Shown here in pieces: positions 52,925 through 63,113 of a DNA stretch of 64,000 bases. The stretch is from Geodermatophilus siccatus. Its GTDB lineage: Bacteria; Actinomycetota; Actinomycetes; Mycobacteriales; Geodermatophilaceae. The first letter of the stretch is position 1, and every line of letters starts with the position of its first letter. The notes under the pieces are model-generated. The model saw only the letters and a list, made by a program, of their open reading frames with translations, searched no databases and was not told the origin of the DNA. The translations under genes and the position numbers were made by a program. The stretch lies in the NCBI RefSeq assembly GCF_900103785.1, contig NZ_FNHE01000010.1, positions 155,308-219,307 on the forward strand, given 5' to 3'.

Positions 52925-54317
52925 CCGCCGGCCGGGCGCGGTCGCGGCGCGGCTCGGGTGGGCGCGGGCCTTCGTAGCGCCGCGACAGGTAGGTGCCGGC
53001 CACGTTCGCGCAGGCCACGGTCGGCACGGCGATGAGCGCGCCGAAGATGCCGGCGACCAGCAGCCCCGCGGCGATCGCGAGGACGACGGCGAGCGGGTGC
53101 ACCCGCACCGCCCGGCCCAGCAGCAGCGGCTGCAGGACGTGCCCCTCCAGCTGCATGACCAGCACGACGACGGCCAGCGCGATCAGCGCGGTGATCGGCC
53201 CCTTCGAGACCAGCGCGACCAGCACGGCGACGGTGCCGGCGAGGAACGACCCGATGATCGGGATGAACGCGCCCAGGAAGACCAGCGCGGCCAGCGGGAT
53301 GACCAGCGGGACGCCCAGGACCGCCAGCCCGATGCCGATGCCGACCGCGTCGACCATCGCCACGGCGGCCGTGGCGCGCACGTAGGAGATGAGCGTGCGC
53401 CACGAGCGCCGGGCGGCCTCGTCGACGTACGCGCGCGAGTCCCGCGGGAACAGGCCGACCAGCCACAGCCAGATCGAGCGGCCGTCCTTGAGGAAGAAGA
53501 ACAGCGTGAACAGCGCCAGCAGGGTGCCGGTGGCGACCTCGCCGACCGTGACGGCGGTCGTGAGCGCGCCCGAGGCAAGCACGTCCTCGTTGTCGACGAG
53601 CGTCTGCTGCAGCTGGGTGACCGCGTTCTCCAGCTGCGTCCGGGTGACCGGGAAGGTGCGGACGAGGAGGTCGCGCACCTGCTCGACACCCTGACCGACC
53701 TGGTCGGCGAGGTCGCCGAAGCCGGTGGTGACCTGCTGGACGACGAGCGTGACGATGCCGGCCACGGTGCCGAGCCCGACCACCAGCATCGTGAGCGCGG
53801 CCAGCGCCCGTGGCCAGCCGCGGCGGACCAGCGCCGAGGCGCCCGGTTGCAGCAGCGCCGCCAGCAGCAGCGCGACGATCACGGGGACGACGACCACGGC
53901 GACGTAGGCGGCCGCCCAGAGCAGCATGTAGAGCCCGGCGACGACGACGATGAGCCGCCACGACCAGGCGGCCGCCACCCGCAGCGCCAGGGGCACCTCC
54001 TCCTCGGGCGCGCCCGGTCCCCGCGCGGGACGACGGCGCCGCTCGGCGGGCCCGCGCCGCTGGTCGCTCCCCGCCGGCGGCCCGCTCACCCCGCCGGGCC
54101 CGAGCGGGCCGTCGAGGTCGGGCGCGCCGGGCTCGGGGCTGCCGAGGGGCGGCCGGTCGGTGTCGTCGTCGGAGTCGGTCGTCCCGTCGTCGAGGTACGC
54201 GTCGTCGTCCGGGTGGGGGTGTGACCAGGGGTGCGGCCAGGCGTGCGGGTCGTGCTCACGGGCCGCGCGGATGCGCTCGCGGGCCCGCGTCAGCAGGTGG
54301 GTGCCCCGTCGCAGCAT
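52911..54317 (-). CDS. AI-2E (TqsA/PerM) family transporter
   Basis: 468 residues. A cytoplasmic head of about 105 residues, acidic and His/Pro-rich ([15 protein letters not shown]), then about eight membrane segments. The family core has [74 protein letters not shown] and [19 protein letters not shown]. Members export AI-2 or act as Na/H antiporters; role unknown here. ATG 54317 has GGAGG at five bases. Confidence 0.9.
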
Positions 54318-54420
54318 CGGTTCCTCCGGGGAGCTCGAGGGGCCGTCGTCGACAGCATCTCGCCTGCGGGAGACTGGGGCACGTGGTGCGACGAGCTGAC
54401 GAGTGGCGGGCGGTACCCCG

Positions 54421-55728
54421 ATGATCGAGCGGTACACCCTGCCCGAGATGGGGCGGGTCTGGAGCGACCAGCACAAGTACGAGCTGTGGTGCCGGGTCGA
54501 GACCCTCGTCCTCGAGGCGCACGCCGCGGCCGGGCGGGTGCCCGCCGAGGCGGTGCAACCCGTGCGCGACGCGCCGCCGCCCCTGCCTGCGCGGGTCGCC
54601 GAGATCGAGGAGACGACGCAGCACGACGTCATCGCCTTCCTCACCGCGTGGGCCGACAACACCGAGCCCCGGTCGGCCGCCGCCTACGTGCACCACGGCA
54701 TGACCTCCTCGGACCTGCTGGACACCGCCCTCGCCGTCCAGCTGACCGAGGCCACCGACCTGCTGCTGGCCCGGCTCGACCGGCTGGTGGCGGTGCTGCG
54801 CGACCACGCGCTGGCCCACCGCGACACCATCAAGGTCGGCCGCACCCACGGTGTGCACGCCGAGCCCGACGTCTGGGGCCACCGGGTCGCCGACATCGCG
54901 TTCGCCGCCGCCCGCTCGCGGGACCGGCTGCGGGCCGCGCGGGAGCGGGTCGGCGTCGTCGCCATCTCCGGCGCCGTCGGCACGTACTCGCTGATCGACC
55001 CGTCGGTCGAGGTCGCCGTCGCCGAGGCGCTGGACCTGCGGCCCGCCGACGCCTCCACCCAGGTGGTGCTGCGCGACTCGGTCAGCGAGTGGGTCGCGGC
55101 GCTGGCGATCATCGCCACCGTCTGCGAGACGGTCGCGCTGGAGGTGCGGCACGGGCAGCGCACCGAGGTGCGGGAGCTCTCCGAGGCGTTCGGCTCTGGC
55201 CAGAAGGGCTCCAGCGCGATGCCGCACAAGAAGAACCCGATCCGCTCCGAGCGCATCGCCGGCCTGGCCCGCGTCGTCCGCGCCGCCGTCGTCCCGGTGA
55301 TGGAGGGCATCCCGCTCTGGCACGAGCGCGACATCTCGCACTCCTCCACCGAGCGGGTGTTCCTGCCCGACGCCGCCATCACCACCGACTACCTGCTGCA
55401 CCTGACCACCGGGCTGGTGGAGAACCTCGTCGTGGACGCCGACCGGATGCGGGCCAACCTCGAGTCGACCGGCGGGCTGATCTACACCTCGTCGGTGCTG
55501 CTCGAGCTGGTCGAGGGCGGGGCCTCGCGGGAGGACGCCTACGCGCTGGTGCAGTCCGCGGCGATGGAGACCTGGAACAGCGGGACGCCGTTCCGCGAGA
55601 CGCTGCGCAAGCGCGCGGCGGACGCGGGCGTGACGCTGGACGAGGCGCGGCTGGACGAGATCTGCCGGCCGGAGCGGTACGTGGCCAACCTCGGGCCGTT
55701 GTTCGACCGGCTCGCCGCGCTGTCATGA
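54421..55728 (+). CDS. purB: Adenylosuccinate lyase
   Basis: 435 residues. Works twice: SAICAR to AICAR and adenylosuccinate to [31 protein letters not shown] and the signature [17 protein letters not shown] are intact; catalytic His in [10 protein letters not shown] and Ser in the signature loop. ATG 54421 gives the [10 protein letters not shown] start. The stop overlaps purC (ATGA), so purB-purC are coupled. Confidence 0.96.
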   Translation: MIERYTLPEMGRVWSDQHKYELWCRVETLVLEAHAAAGRVPAEAVQPVRDAPPPLPARVAEIEETTQHDVIAFLTAWADNTEPRSAAAYVHHGMTSSDLLDTALAVQLTEATDLLLARLDRLVAVLRDHALAHRDTIKVGRTHGVHAEPDVWGHRVADIAFAAARSRDRLRAARERVGVVAISGAVGTYSLIDPSVEVAVAEALDLRPADASTQVVLRDSVSEWVAALAIIATVCETVALEVRHGQRTEVRELSEAFGSGQKGSSAMPHKKNPIRSERIAGLARVVRAAVVPVMEGIPLWHERDISHSSTERVFLPDAAITTDYLLHLTTGLVENLVVDADRMRANLESTGGLIYTSSVLLELVEGGASREDAYALVQSAAMETWNSGTPFRETLRKRAADAGVTLDEARLDEICRPERYVANLGPLFDRLAALS

Positions 55729-56588
55729 CCGTGGCCCTGCCGCTCGTCGCCCGGGGCAAGGTCCGCGAGGTGTACGACGCCGGCTCCGACCGGCTGCTGC
55801 TCGTGGCCTCCGACCGGATCTCCGCCTACGACCACGTGCTGCCCACGCCCATCCCGGACAAGGGCCGGGTGCTCACGCAGCTGTCGGTGTGGTGGTTCGA
55901 CCAGCTGGCGCCGGTGCTGTCGTCCTTCGGGGCGAGCCACCACCTGCTGTCGGCGTCCGACGTCCCGGCCGAGGTCGCCGGGCGGGCGATGCTGGTGCGC
56001 CGGCTGGAGATGCTGCCGGTGGAGTGCGTGGCCCGTGGGTACCTCTCGGGCTCCGGCACGGTCGAGTACCAGCGCACCGGGTCCATCCGCGACGTCCCGC
56101 TGCCCGCCGGGCTGGTCGAGGGCTCCCGGCTGCCCGAGCCGGTGTTCACGCCGTCCACCAAGGCCGAGCAGGGCGAGCACGACGAGGCGATCGACTTCGC
56201 CGCCGTCGTCGGCGCGGTCGGGGCCGAGCGGGCCGGGCAGCTGCGCGAGCTGACCCTGGCGCTGTACCGGCGCGGCGCGGAGATCGCCCTGGACGCCGGG
56301 ATCGTGCTGGCCGACACCAAGTTCGAGTTCGGTCTCGACCCCGACGGCGGGCTGGTGCTCGGCGACGAGGTGCTCACGCCGGACTCCTCGCGCTTCTGGC
56401 CGGCCACGCTGTGGTCGCCGGGGGCGGCGCAGCCCTCGTTCGACAAGCAGTACGTCCGCGACTGGCTCACGTCGTCCGGCTGGGACCGCGTCTCCCCGCC
56501 GCCGGAGCTGCCCGCCGACGTCGTCGAGGCCACCCGCGAGCGCTACGTGACCGCCTACGAGCGGCTGACCGGTACTGCGTTCCGCTGA
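55725..56588 (+). CDS. purC: SAICAR synthase
   Basis: 287 residues from the ATG overlapping the purB stop. CAIR + Asp + ATP to [64 protein letters not shown] and [14 protein letters not shown] are intact. Two bases separate it from the hydrolase. Longer SAICAR synthase form typical of actinobacteria. Confidence 0.96.
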   Translation: MTVALPLVARGKVREVYDAGSDRLLLVASDRISAYDHVLPTPIPDKGRVLTQLSVWWFDQLAPVLSSFGASHHLLSASDVPAEVAGRAMLVRRLEMLPVECVARGYLSGSGTVEYQRTGSIRDVPLPAGLVEGSRLPEPVFTPSTKAEQGEHDEAIDFAAVVGAVGAERAGQLRELTLALYRRGAEIALDAGIVLADTKFEFGLDPDGGLVLGDEVLTPDSSRFWPATLWSPGAAQPSFDKQYVRDWLTSSGWDRVSPPPELPADVVEATRERYVTAYERLTGTAFR

Positions 56589-56589
56589 C

Positions 56590-57354
56590 GTGGCCGGAAC
56601 GCGCTCGGGCCTCGCGTACCGCTCCGGCGGCGCGGGTGACCACCTGCTCCTGCTGCTGCACGGGCTGGGCGCCACCGGCGCGGTGTGGGACCGGCTGCTG
56701 CCGCTGGTCGAGGCGTCGTGGCGCGGACCCTGGGCCGTTCCCGACCTGCGCGGGCACGGCCGGTCGCCGGCCGAACCGCCGTACGGCTACGCGGTGCACG
56801 CCGCGGACGTGGCCGTGCTCGCCGCGGAGTCGGGCGCCGCGCGGGTCACCGTGCTCGGGCACTCGTTCGGCGGCGTGGTGGGCGCGGTGCTCGGCGGCGG
56901 CTGGTACGGCGTGGAGGTCGCGCGGGTCGTGGCGCTCGGCGTCAAGATCGACTGGACGGACGACGAGGTGAGCCGCGCCCGGTCGCTGGTGGCCCGCCCG
57001 CCGCAGGTGTTCGCGACCCGCGCCGAGGCCGCCGACCGGCACCTGCGGCTGGCCGGGCTCACCGGGCTCGTGGCCCCGGACGACGCGGTCGCGCTCGCCG
57101 GCGTCCGCGAGGTGTCCTCGGGGTGGGCGCCGGCGCTCGACCCGCGGGCGTTCGGCGCCGTCGGCCCGCCGGTCGAGGAGGTGCTGCGCCGCTCGGTCGC
57201 GCCGCTGCGGTTGGCGGCGGGGGCGTCCGACCCGATGGTGGGCCTCGACGCGATGCGCCGGGTGGACCCGGCCGCGGTGCTCGTCGAGGGCGCCGGCCAC
57301 AACGCCCACTGGGAGGCCCCCGAGGCGGTGTGGTCCCTGCTCGACGCCGGCTGA
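56590..57354 (+). CDS. Alpha/beta hydrolase
   Basis: 254 residues from GTG 56590. [14 protein letters not shown] (oxyanion region), nucleophile Ser92 in [11 protein letters not shown], Asp near 211 and His near 236 ([10 protein letters not shown]) give a full triad. Substrate unknown; the lid after residue 115 is short and helical. It sits two bases past purC, so co-transcribed with purB-purC, though a purine role is not evident. Confidence 0.9.
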   Translation: MAGTRSGLAYRSGGAGDHLLLLLHGLGATGAVWDRLLPLVEASWRGPWAVPDLRGHGRSPAEPPYGYAVHAADVAVLAAESGAARVTVLGHSFGGVVGAVLGGGWYGVEVARVVALGVKIDWTDDEVSRARSLVARPPQVFATRAEAADRHLRLAGLTGLVAPDDAVALAGVREVSSGWAPALDPRAFGAVGPPVEEVLRRSVAPLRLAAGASDPMVGLDAMRRVDPAAVLVEGAGHNAHWEAPEAVWSLLDAG

Positions 57355-57363
57355 CCTGGCGCG

Positions 57364-57423
57364 GCGAGATCTGCACAGTGGTCGCCGTCAGGGGGGTGAA
57401 GGCCGCCACTGTGCAGATCTCGC
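57364..57423. terminator. Perfect 18-bp hairpin after the hydrolase
   Basis: Arms 57364-57381 and 57406-57423, beginning GCGAGATCTGCACAGTGG, with a 24-base loop. Nine bases past the stop. Contains the BglII-like AGATCT palindrome in each arm. Terminator or mobile hairpin; separates it from purS. Confidence 0.6.
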
Positions 57424-57485
57424 GGGAGGAGGAGGGCGAGAGCCGGCGTCGTACGCGCTCCGGTCAGTGGTCCGCGTCACCCCGG

Positions 57486-57491
57486 TACGCT
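57486..57491 (+). promoter_or_regulatory. -10 of the purSQL operon
   Basis: TACGCT, seven bases before the GTG of purS: leaderless start. No PurR or riboswitch signal is visible upstream. Confidence 0.5.
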
Positions 57492-57498
57492 CGTCCGC

Positions 57499-57738
57499 GT
57501 GCCTCGGGTGGTCGTCGACGTCGTGCTGAAGCCGGAGATCTCCGACCCCCAGGGTCAGGCGGTGCTGGGAGCGCTGGGCCGGCTCGGCCACGACAGCGTC
57601 CGCAGCGTCCGCCAGGGCAAGCACTTCGTCCTCGAGGTCGAGGGCACGCCCGACGAGGCCGAGTTGACGCAGATCGCCGAGACGCTGCTGGCCAACCCGG
57701 TCATCGAGGACGTCGAGCTCCACCTCCCGACCGACTGA
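57499..57738 (+). CDS. purS: FGAM synthase subunit PurS
   Basis: 79 residues from GTG 57499. Small partner of PurQ and PurL in the three-part FGAM synthase. [31 protein letters not shown] and [11 protein letters not shown] fit the family. 14 bases separate it from purQ. Confidence 0.95.
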   Translation: MPRVVVDVVLKPEISDPQGQAVLGALGRLGHDSVRSVRQGKHFVLEVEGTPDEAELTQIAETLLANPVIEDVELHLPTD

Positions 57739-57752
57739 GGAGTACCCCCTCC

Positions 57753-58424
57753 GTGCGCATCGGTGTCATCACCTTCCCGGGTTCCCTGGACGACGTCGAC
57801 GCCGCCCGCGCGGTGCGCCTGGCCGGGGCCGAGCCCGTCGCGCTCTGGCACGACGACCACGACCTCGAGGACGTCGACGCCATCGTCCTGCCCGGCGGCT
57901 TCTCCTACGGCGACTACCTGCGGGCCGGCGCCATCGCCGCGCGGGCGCCGATGATGCAGGACGTCGTCGACCGCGCCCACCAGGGCATGCCGGTGCTCGG
58001 CATCTGCAACGGCTTCCAGGTGCTCTGCGAGGCCGGCCTGCTGCCCGGCGCGCTCACCCGCAACGGCCACCTGCACTTCCGCAACCGCGACCAGGCGCTG
58101 CGCATCGAGCGCGCGGACACCGCGTGGACGCAGGACTACGAGGCCGGCCAGCGGATCGTCGTCCCGGTGAAGAACGGCGAGGGCCGCTACGTGGCCGCGC
58201 CGGCCGACCTCGACCGGATCGAGGGCGAGGGCCGGGTCGCCGTCCGCTACGTCGAGGGCAACCCCAACGGCTCGATGCGCGACATCGCCGGCGTCACCAG
58301 TGAGAACGGCCGCGTCGTCGGGTTGATGCCGCACCCCGAGCACGCCGTCGAGGACCTCACCGGCCCGAGCACCGACGGTCTCGGGTTCTTCACCAGCGTC
58401 CTGAAGGCGGTCGTCAGCGCATGA
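57753..58424 (+). CDS. purQ: FGAM synthase glutaminase subunit
   Basis: 223 residues from GTG 57753. Supplies ammonia from glutamine. Catalytic Cys in [13 protein letters not shown], His/Glu in [24 protein letters not shown] matches the oxyanion region. Stop overlaps the purL ATG (ATGA). Confidence 0.96.
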   Translation: MRIGVITFPGSLDDVDAARAVRLAGAEPVALWHDDHDLEDVDAIVLPGGFSYGDYLRAGAIAARAPMMQDVVDRAHQGMPVLGICNGFQVLCEAGLLPGALTRNGHLHFRNRDQALRIERADTAWTQDYEAGQRIVVPVKNGEGRYVAAPADLDRIEGEGRVAVRYVEGNPNGSMRDIAGVTSENGRVVGLMPHPEHAVEDLTGPSTDGLGFFTSVLKAVVSA

Positions 58425-60754
58425 CGCAGGGACTCAGCGACCTCGACACCGGGCCCGGCCCGCTGTCGCACCAGCTCGACACCGTCGAGCTGGCCGCGCG
58501 GACGCCGGACCTCGAGCAGCCCTACGGCGAGCTGGGCCTGAAGTCCGACGAGTACGCCCGGATCCGCGACATCCTCGGTCGCCGGCCCACCACCGCCGAG
58601 CTGGCCATGTACTCGGTCATGTGGAGCGAGCACTGCTCCTACAAGAGCTCGAAGGCGCACCTGCGCCGCTTCGGCGACCTGCCGCGCAGCGAGGCGCTGC
58701 TGGTGGGCATCGGCGAGAACGCCGGCGTGGTGGACGTCGGCGACGGCTACGCGGTGACCTTCAAGGTCGAGTCGCACAACCACCCCAGCTACGTCGAGCC
58801 CTACCAGGGCGCGGCCACCGGGGTCGGCGGCATCGTGCGCGACATCCTCACCATGGGCGCCCGCCCGATCGCCGTCATGGACTCGCTGCGCTTCGGCCCG
58901 GCCGACGCCCCCGACACCGCCCGCGTGCTGCCCGGCGTCGTCGCCGGCGTGGGCGGCTACGGCAACTGCCTGGGCCTGCCCAACATCGGCGGTGAGCTGC
59001 TCTTCGACGCCTGCTACGCGGGCAACCCGCTGGTCAACGCGCTGTGCGTCGGCGTCATGAAGCACGAGGACGTCCGGCTGGCCAAGGCCGAGGGCGTCGG
59101 CAACAAGGTCGTGCTCTTCGGCGCCCGCACCGGCGGCGACGGCATCGGCGGCGTCTCGGTGCTGGCCAGCGAGACCTTCGACGAGGAGGGGCCGGCCAAG
59201 CGCCCGAGCGTGCAGGTGGGCGACCCGTTCACCGAGAAGCTGCTCATCGAGGCCTGCCTGGAGATCTTCCGCGAGGACCTCGTCACCGGCATCCAGGACC
59301 TCGGCGGCGCCGGCCTGTCCTGCGCGACCAGCGAGCTGGCCAGCGCCGGCACCGGCGGCATGCACATCGACCTGGACGCCGTGCCGCTGCGCGACAGCAC
59401 CCTGACGCCCGCCGAGATCCTGATGAGCGAGTCGCAGGAGCGCATGTGCGCCATCGTCGAGCCGGACAAGGTCGACGCCTTCCTCGCCGTCTGCCGCAAG
59501 TGGGGCGTGCTGGCCACCGTCATCGGTGAGGTCACCGACGGCGACCGGCTGACCGTCGACTGGCACGGCGAGCGGATCGTCGACGTCCCGCCGCGGACCG
59601 TCGCCCACGAGGGTCCGGTGTACGACCGGCCGATGCAGCGCCCGGCCGACCTCGACGACCTGCAGGCCGACGACCCGGCCGCCCTGCCCCGCCCGGCGAC
59701 CCCCGAGGAGCTCGCTGCGCACTGGCTGGCCGTCGTCGCCAGCCCCGACGGCGCGGACAAGACCTGGGTCACCGAGCAGTACGACCGCTACGTCCGCGGC
59801 AACACCGTGCTCGCCCAGCCCGACGACGCCGGCGTGGTGCGCATCGACGAGGGGACCTCCCGCGGCATCGCGCTCGCCCTCGACGGCAACGGCCGCTACG
59901 CGCGGCTGGACCCGTACACCGGCGCGCAGCTCAACCTCGCCGAGGCCTACCGGAACGTGGCGGTCAGCGGCGCCCGCCCCCTGGCGGTCACCAACTGCCT
60001 GAACTTCGGCTCCCCGGAGGAGCCGGAGGTGATGTGGCAGTTCGCCGAGGCCGTCCGCGGCCTGGCCGACGCCTGCCGCGACCTCGGGCTTCCGGTCACC
60101 GGCGGCAACGTCAGCCTCTACAACCAGACCGGCGACGTCGCGATCAACCCGACGCCGGTGATCGGCGTCCTAGGCGTGCACGAGGACGTCCGGACCCGCG
60201 TGCCCACCGGCTGGCGGACGGCGGGGGAGACCGTGCTGCTGCTCGGCGTCACCCGGCCGGAGTTCGGCGGCTCCGCCTGGGCGAGCGTCGTCCACGGCCA
60301 CCTCGGCGGCCGCCCGCCGGCGGTGGACCTGGAGGCCGAGCGGTCGCTGGGCGAGCTGCTCGCCGCGCTGGGCCGCGAGGGGCTGGTCACCTCCGCGCAC
60401 GACCTGGCCGACGGCGGCCTGGCGCAGGCGCTGGCCGAGTCGGCGCTGCGGTACGGCACGGGCGCGCGGCTGACCCTGGACGGCGACGTGTTCACCGCGC
60501 TGTTCAGCGAGTCGGCCGCGCGCGTCGTGGTGACCACGACCGACCCGGAAGCGGTGCGGGTCACCGCCGAGTGGGCCGGCGTCCCGGTCACCGAGCTGGG
60601 GACGACGGGCGGTGACGTGCTCGCCGTCGACGGCGTCGCCGAGCTGCCGCTGGCCGAGCTGCGGGCCGCCTGGAGCGCGACGCTCCCGGCCCTGTTCGGC
60701 ACCCCGGAGGCGACCGTGGGCAGCGTCCCGGCGGGGACCGTCCCGACCAGCTGA
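58421..60754 (+). CDS. purL: FGAM synthase synthetase subunit
   Basis: 777 residues, the small PurL type that needs PurS and PurQ. FGAR + ATP + NH3 to [39 protein letters not shown] with the catalytic His, and [13 protein letters not shown] [19 protein letters not shown] are present; the second half repeats the AIR synthase fold. Its stop shares a base with the SCP gene start (TGATG). Confidence 0.97.
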   Translation: MTQGLSDLDTGPGPLSHQLDTVELAARTPDLEQPYGELGLKSDEYARIRDILGRRPTTAELAMYSVMWSEHCSYKSSKAHLRRFGDLPRSEALLVGIGENAGVVDVGDGYAVTFKVESHNHPSYVEPYQGAATGVGGIVRDILTMGARPIAVMDSLRFGPADAPDTARVLPGVVAGVGGYGNCLGLPNIGGELLFDACYAGNPLVNALCVGVMKHEDVRLAKAEGVGNKVVLFGARTGGDGIGGVSVLASETFDEEGPAKRPSVQVGDPFTEKLLIEACLEIFREDLVTGIQDLGGAGLSCATSELASAGTGGMHIDLDAVPLRDSTLTPAEILMSESQERMCAIVEPDKVDAFLAVCRKWGVLATVIGEVTDGDRLTVDWHGERIVDVPPRTVAHEGPVYDRPMQRPADLDDLQADDPAALPRPATPEELAAHWLAVVASPDGADKTWVTEQYDRYVRGNTVLAQPDDAGVVRIDEGTSRGIALALDGNGRYARLDPYTGAQLNLAEAYRNVAVSGARPLAVTNCLNFGSPEEPEVMWQFAEAVRGLADACRDLGLPVTGGNVSLYNQTGDVAINPTPVIGVLGVHEDVRTRVPTGWRTAGETVLLLGVTRPEFGGSAWASVVHGHLGGRPPAVDLEAERSLGELLAALGREGLVTSAHDLADGGLAQALAESALRYGTGARLTLDGDVFTALFSESAARVVVTTTDPEAVRVTAEWAGVPVTELGTTGGDVLAVDGVAELPLAELRAAWSATLPALFGTPEATVGSVPAGTVPTS

Positions 60755-61188
60755 TGCCGGCTGTGCCCCCGTCGACGAGGCCGATCCCGGCCGACGAGCT
60801 GCGGGCCGCGGTCGACCCGGTGCGGGCCTGGCTGGCGGGGGAGGCCGAGCAGCCCCCGCGGTCGGTGCTGGGGGCCGCGGTCAGGACGACCGCCCGCTGG
60901 CTGGCCCAGCAGGTGCCCGGCCGCTCGGTGGAGCTGCGGGTGCCCCCGCACGTCGCCGTCCAACTGGTGCCGGGGCCGCGGCACACGCGCGGGACGCCAC
61001 CCAACGTCGTGGAGACCGACGCCGCCACCTGGCTGCGGCTGGCGACGGGGCGGCTCACCTGGGAACAGGCGGTCGCCGACGGGCGGGCCAGCGCCAGCGG
61101 CAACCGCGCCGACCTGAGCCCCCACCTGCCGCTGTCCCCCCTGTCGCCCTCCGGGCGACACCGCGGCCAGGAGCCGTCCCCCGGTTGA
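60754..61188 (+). CDS. Sterol-carrier-family protein
   Basis: 144 residues. Small actinobacterial SCP2-like (sterol carrier) family found next to pur[37 protein letters not shown] and [21 protein letters not shown], which match the MDMPI/SCP2 lipid-binding fold. ATG 60754 overlaps the purL stop. Tail is Ser/Pro-rich. Its role is unclear; position follows purL in mycobacteria too. Confidence 0.8.
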   Translation: MPAVPPSTRPIPADELRAAVDPVRAWLAGEAEQPPRSVLGAAVRTTARWLAQQVPGRSVELRVPPHVAVQLVPGPRHTRGTPPNVVETDAATWLRLATGRLTWEQAVADGRASASGNRADLSPHLPLSPLSPSGRHRGQEPSPG

Positions 61189-61291
61189 GCCGGGCCGCTG
61201 CCCGTGTCCCGGTCGGGAGACCCTCCGGGCCCCGCGACCGTTCCACCCCGGCGGAGAGCCGTCCCCGGCTCGTCCGGACCCGTCCTGGACG

Positions 61292-61334
61292 ACACCGCGC
61301 CCCGGCCGCTACGAGAGCGACCGGGGCGCGGTGT
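61292..61334. terminator. Hairpin between SCP gene and transporter genes
   Basis: 14-bp perfect arms (61292-61305 and 61321-61334) beginning ACACCGCGCCCCGG, 15-base loop with an inner CGCT / AGCG. Converging genes both end here. Confidence 0.65.
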
Positions 61335-61348
61335 GTGTGCTGGTGGGC

Positions 61349-61492
61349 TCAGCCGCCGAACAGGGCGCTGGCGGCCTTGACCGTGTTGTAGAGCCCGTAG
61401 GCGAGCGGCACGCCCACCAGGGTCCAGGCGAAGGCGATCAGCCCCACCGGGGTGTGGGTGGGCTGCCGGTGGTCGGTGGCGGGGTGGCTCAT
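61349..61492 (-). CDS. Small subunit of the OFA transporter
   Basis: 47 residues beginning MSHPATDHRQPTHTPVG, one hydrophobic helix (LIAFAWTLVGVPLAYGLY), then NTVKAASALFGG. ATG 61492 overlaps the stop of the large transporter gene (ATGA), so its production depends on that gene. Similar tiny genes after OFA transporters are annotated as MFS small subunit. Function, perhaps assembly or stability, is not known to me. Confidence 0.8.
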   Translation of the reverse strand: MSHPATDHRQPTHTPVGLIAFAWTLVGVPLAYGLYNTVKAASALFGG

Positions 61493-62904
61493 CGGACGGC
61501 GCTCCGTTCCGTGTCGGCGCGAGCGGTGGCGGGGGAGGTGGCCTTCGGCTCGTGCCACTTGCTGGCCACCGGGCGGACCAGCAGGTTGGCGATGAAGCCG
61601 ACGACCAGCAGGCCGACCATGATGAACAGCGCCGGGCGGTAGTTCGCCGCGACGAGCTGGCCGGGGGTGCCCTGGGTGTCCAGGACGCCGTTGATGATCA
61701 GCGGCCCGGCGACACCGGCGGCGGACCACGCGGTCAGCAGCCGACCGTGGATGGCACCGACCTGGTAGGTGCCGAACAGGTCGCGCAGGTAGGCCGGGAC
61801 CGTGGCGAACCCGCCGCCGTAGAAGGAGATGATCACGGCCGCGAGCAGCACGAACAGCCAGGTGGCGGTGCTGCCGATGGTGGCCAGCCCGATGTACAGG
61901 AGGGCGCCGACACCCAGGTAGACCATGTAGATGGGCTTCCGGCCGATGAAGTCCGACGTCGAGGACCACACGAAGCGGCCGCCCATGTTGAACAGCGACA
62001 GCAGGCCGACGAAGCCGGCGGCCGTGGCGGCGGCGACCGTGGAGGTCTCCCCGTTGCGGAAGAAGTCCTGGATCATCGGCGCGGCCTGCTCGAGGATGCC
62101 GATGCCCGCGGTGACGTTGCAGAAGAGCACCGTCCACAGCAGCCAGAACTGCGGGGTCTTGATGGCGTTGTTGGCCGAGACGCTCTCGGTGGTGACCAGG
62201 GCCTTCTTCTTGACCGAGGACGGGTCGAAGCCGTGGGGCCGCCAGTCGTCGGCCGGGACCCGGATGATGAAGGCGCCGAACATCATGAAGACCAGGTAGA
62301 CCGCGGCCAGCGTGAAGAACAGCGCCGCGACGGCCTCCCCGTTGGGCACGGTGCCCGCGGTGCCGTCGTACGCGGGGTCGTAGTAGTTCATCAGCTGCCG
62401 GGACAGCGGCGAGGCGATGAGCGCGCCACCTCCGAAGCCCATGATCGCCATGCCGGTCGCCAGACCGGGCCGGTCCGGGAACCACTTGATCAGCGTGGAG
62501 ACCGGGGAGATGTAGCCGATGCCCAGGCCGATGCCGCCCAGGACGCCGTAGCCGAGGTAGAGCAGCCACAGCTGCCCGGTCTCGATGCCCAGACCGCCGA
62601 CCAGGAAGCCGGAGACCCAGAAGACGGCGGAGGTGAACATCGCCGCCCGGGGACCGTTGCGGTCCACCCAGGTGCCGAACAGGGCGGCGGAGACGCCGAG
62701 CATGACGATCGCGATCGAGAAGATGACGCCGATCGCGGTCAGGCTCGTGTCGAAGTGCTCGACGAGCGCGGTCTTGTAGACACTCGTCGCGTACGCCTGA
62801 CCGATGCACAGGTGCACGGCGAGCGCCGCCGGCGGGATCAACCAGCGGTTGAAGCCGGGACGGGCCACGATGCGATCTCGGGCCAGGAAACTCGGTACTG
62901 CCAC
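61489..62904 (-). CDS. OFA-family (oxalate/formate antiporter-like) MFS transporter
   Basis: 471 residues from GTG 62904, GGAGG at eight bases. About 12 membrane segments: WLIPPAALAVHLCIGQAYAT, VIFSIAIVMLGVSAALFGTW with WVDRNGPRAAM (motif A), GYGVLGGIGLGIGYISPVST, MIQDFFRN loop and GRFVWSSTSDFIGRKPIYMV. The OxlT-like group moves oxalate, formate, pyruvate or lactate. A longer central loop (about 210-260) includes SSVKKKALVTTESVS. Forms a unit with the small gene downstream. Confidence 0.9.
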   Translation of the reverse strand: MAVPSFLARDRIVARPGFNRWLIPPAALAVHLCIGQAYATSVYKTALVEHFDTSLTAIGVIFSIAIVMLGVSAALFGTWVDRNGPRAAMFTSAVFWVSGFLVGGLGIETGQLWLLYLGYGVLGGIGLGIGYISPVSTLIKWFPDRPGLATGMAIMGFGGGALIASPLSRQLMNYYDPAYDGTAGTVPNGEAVAALFFTLAAVYLVFMMFGAFIIRVPADDWRPHGFDPSSVKKKALVTTESVSANNAIKTPQFWLLWTVLFCNVTAGIGILEQAAPMIQDFFRNGETSTVAAATAAGFVGLLSLFNMGGRFVWSSTSDFIGRKPIYMVYLGVGALLYIGLATIGSTATWLFVLLAAVIISFYGGGFATVPAYLRDLFGTYQVGAIHGRLLTAWSAAGVAGPLIINGVLDTQGTPGQLVAANYRPALFIMVGLLVVGFIANLLVRPVASKWHEPKATSPATARADTERSAVR

Positions 62905-63101
62905 GGGACGGACCTCCGGAGGACATCGGTCGGGGGATCCCCCGCCGGAAAGGGTCTGTGCCAGACGTCACGGACCCGCGGGAACGCTACGTCCGTCCTG
63001 GACGTACCGCTGGACGAAGGAGTCGATCCCCACCGGTCGAGACCGGATCGTTGCGAAGTCAACCAGCTCCCGGACGGTCCAACCACCCCCGTGGCCGGGC
63101 A

Positions 63102-63107
63102 TAGGCT
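63102..63107 (+). promoter_or_regulatory. -10 of mscR
   Basis: TAGGCT, six bases before the ATG of mscR: leaderless start. Divergent gap of 209 bases to the OFA gene start. Confidence 0.5.
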
Positions 63108-63113
63108 CCCGCC

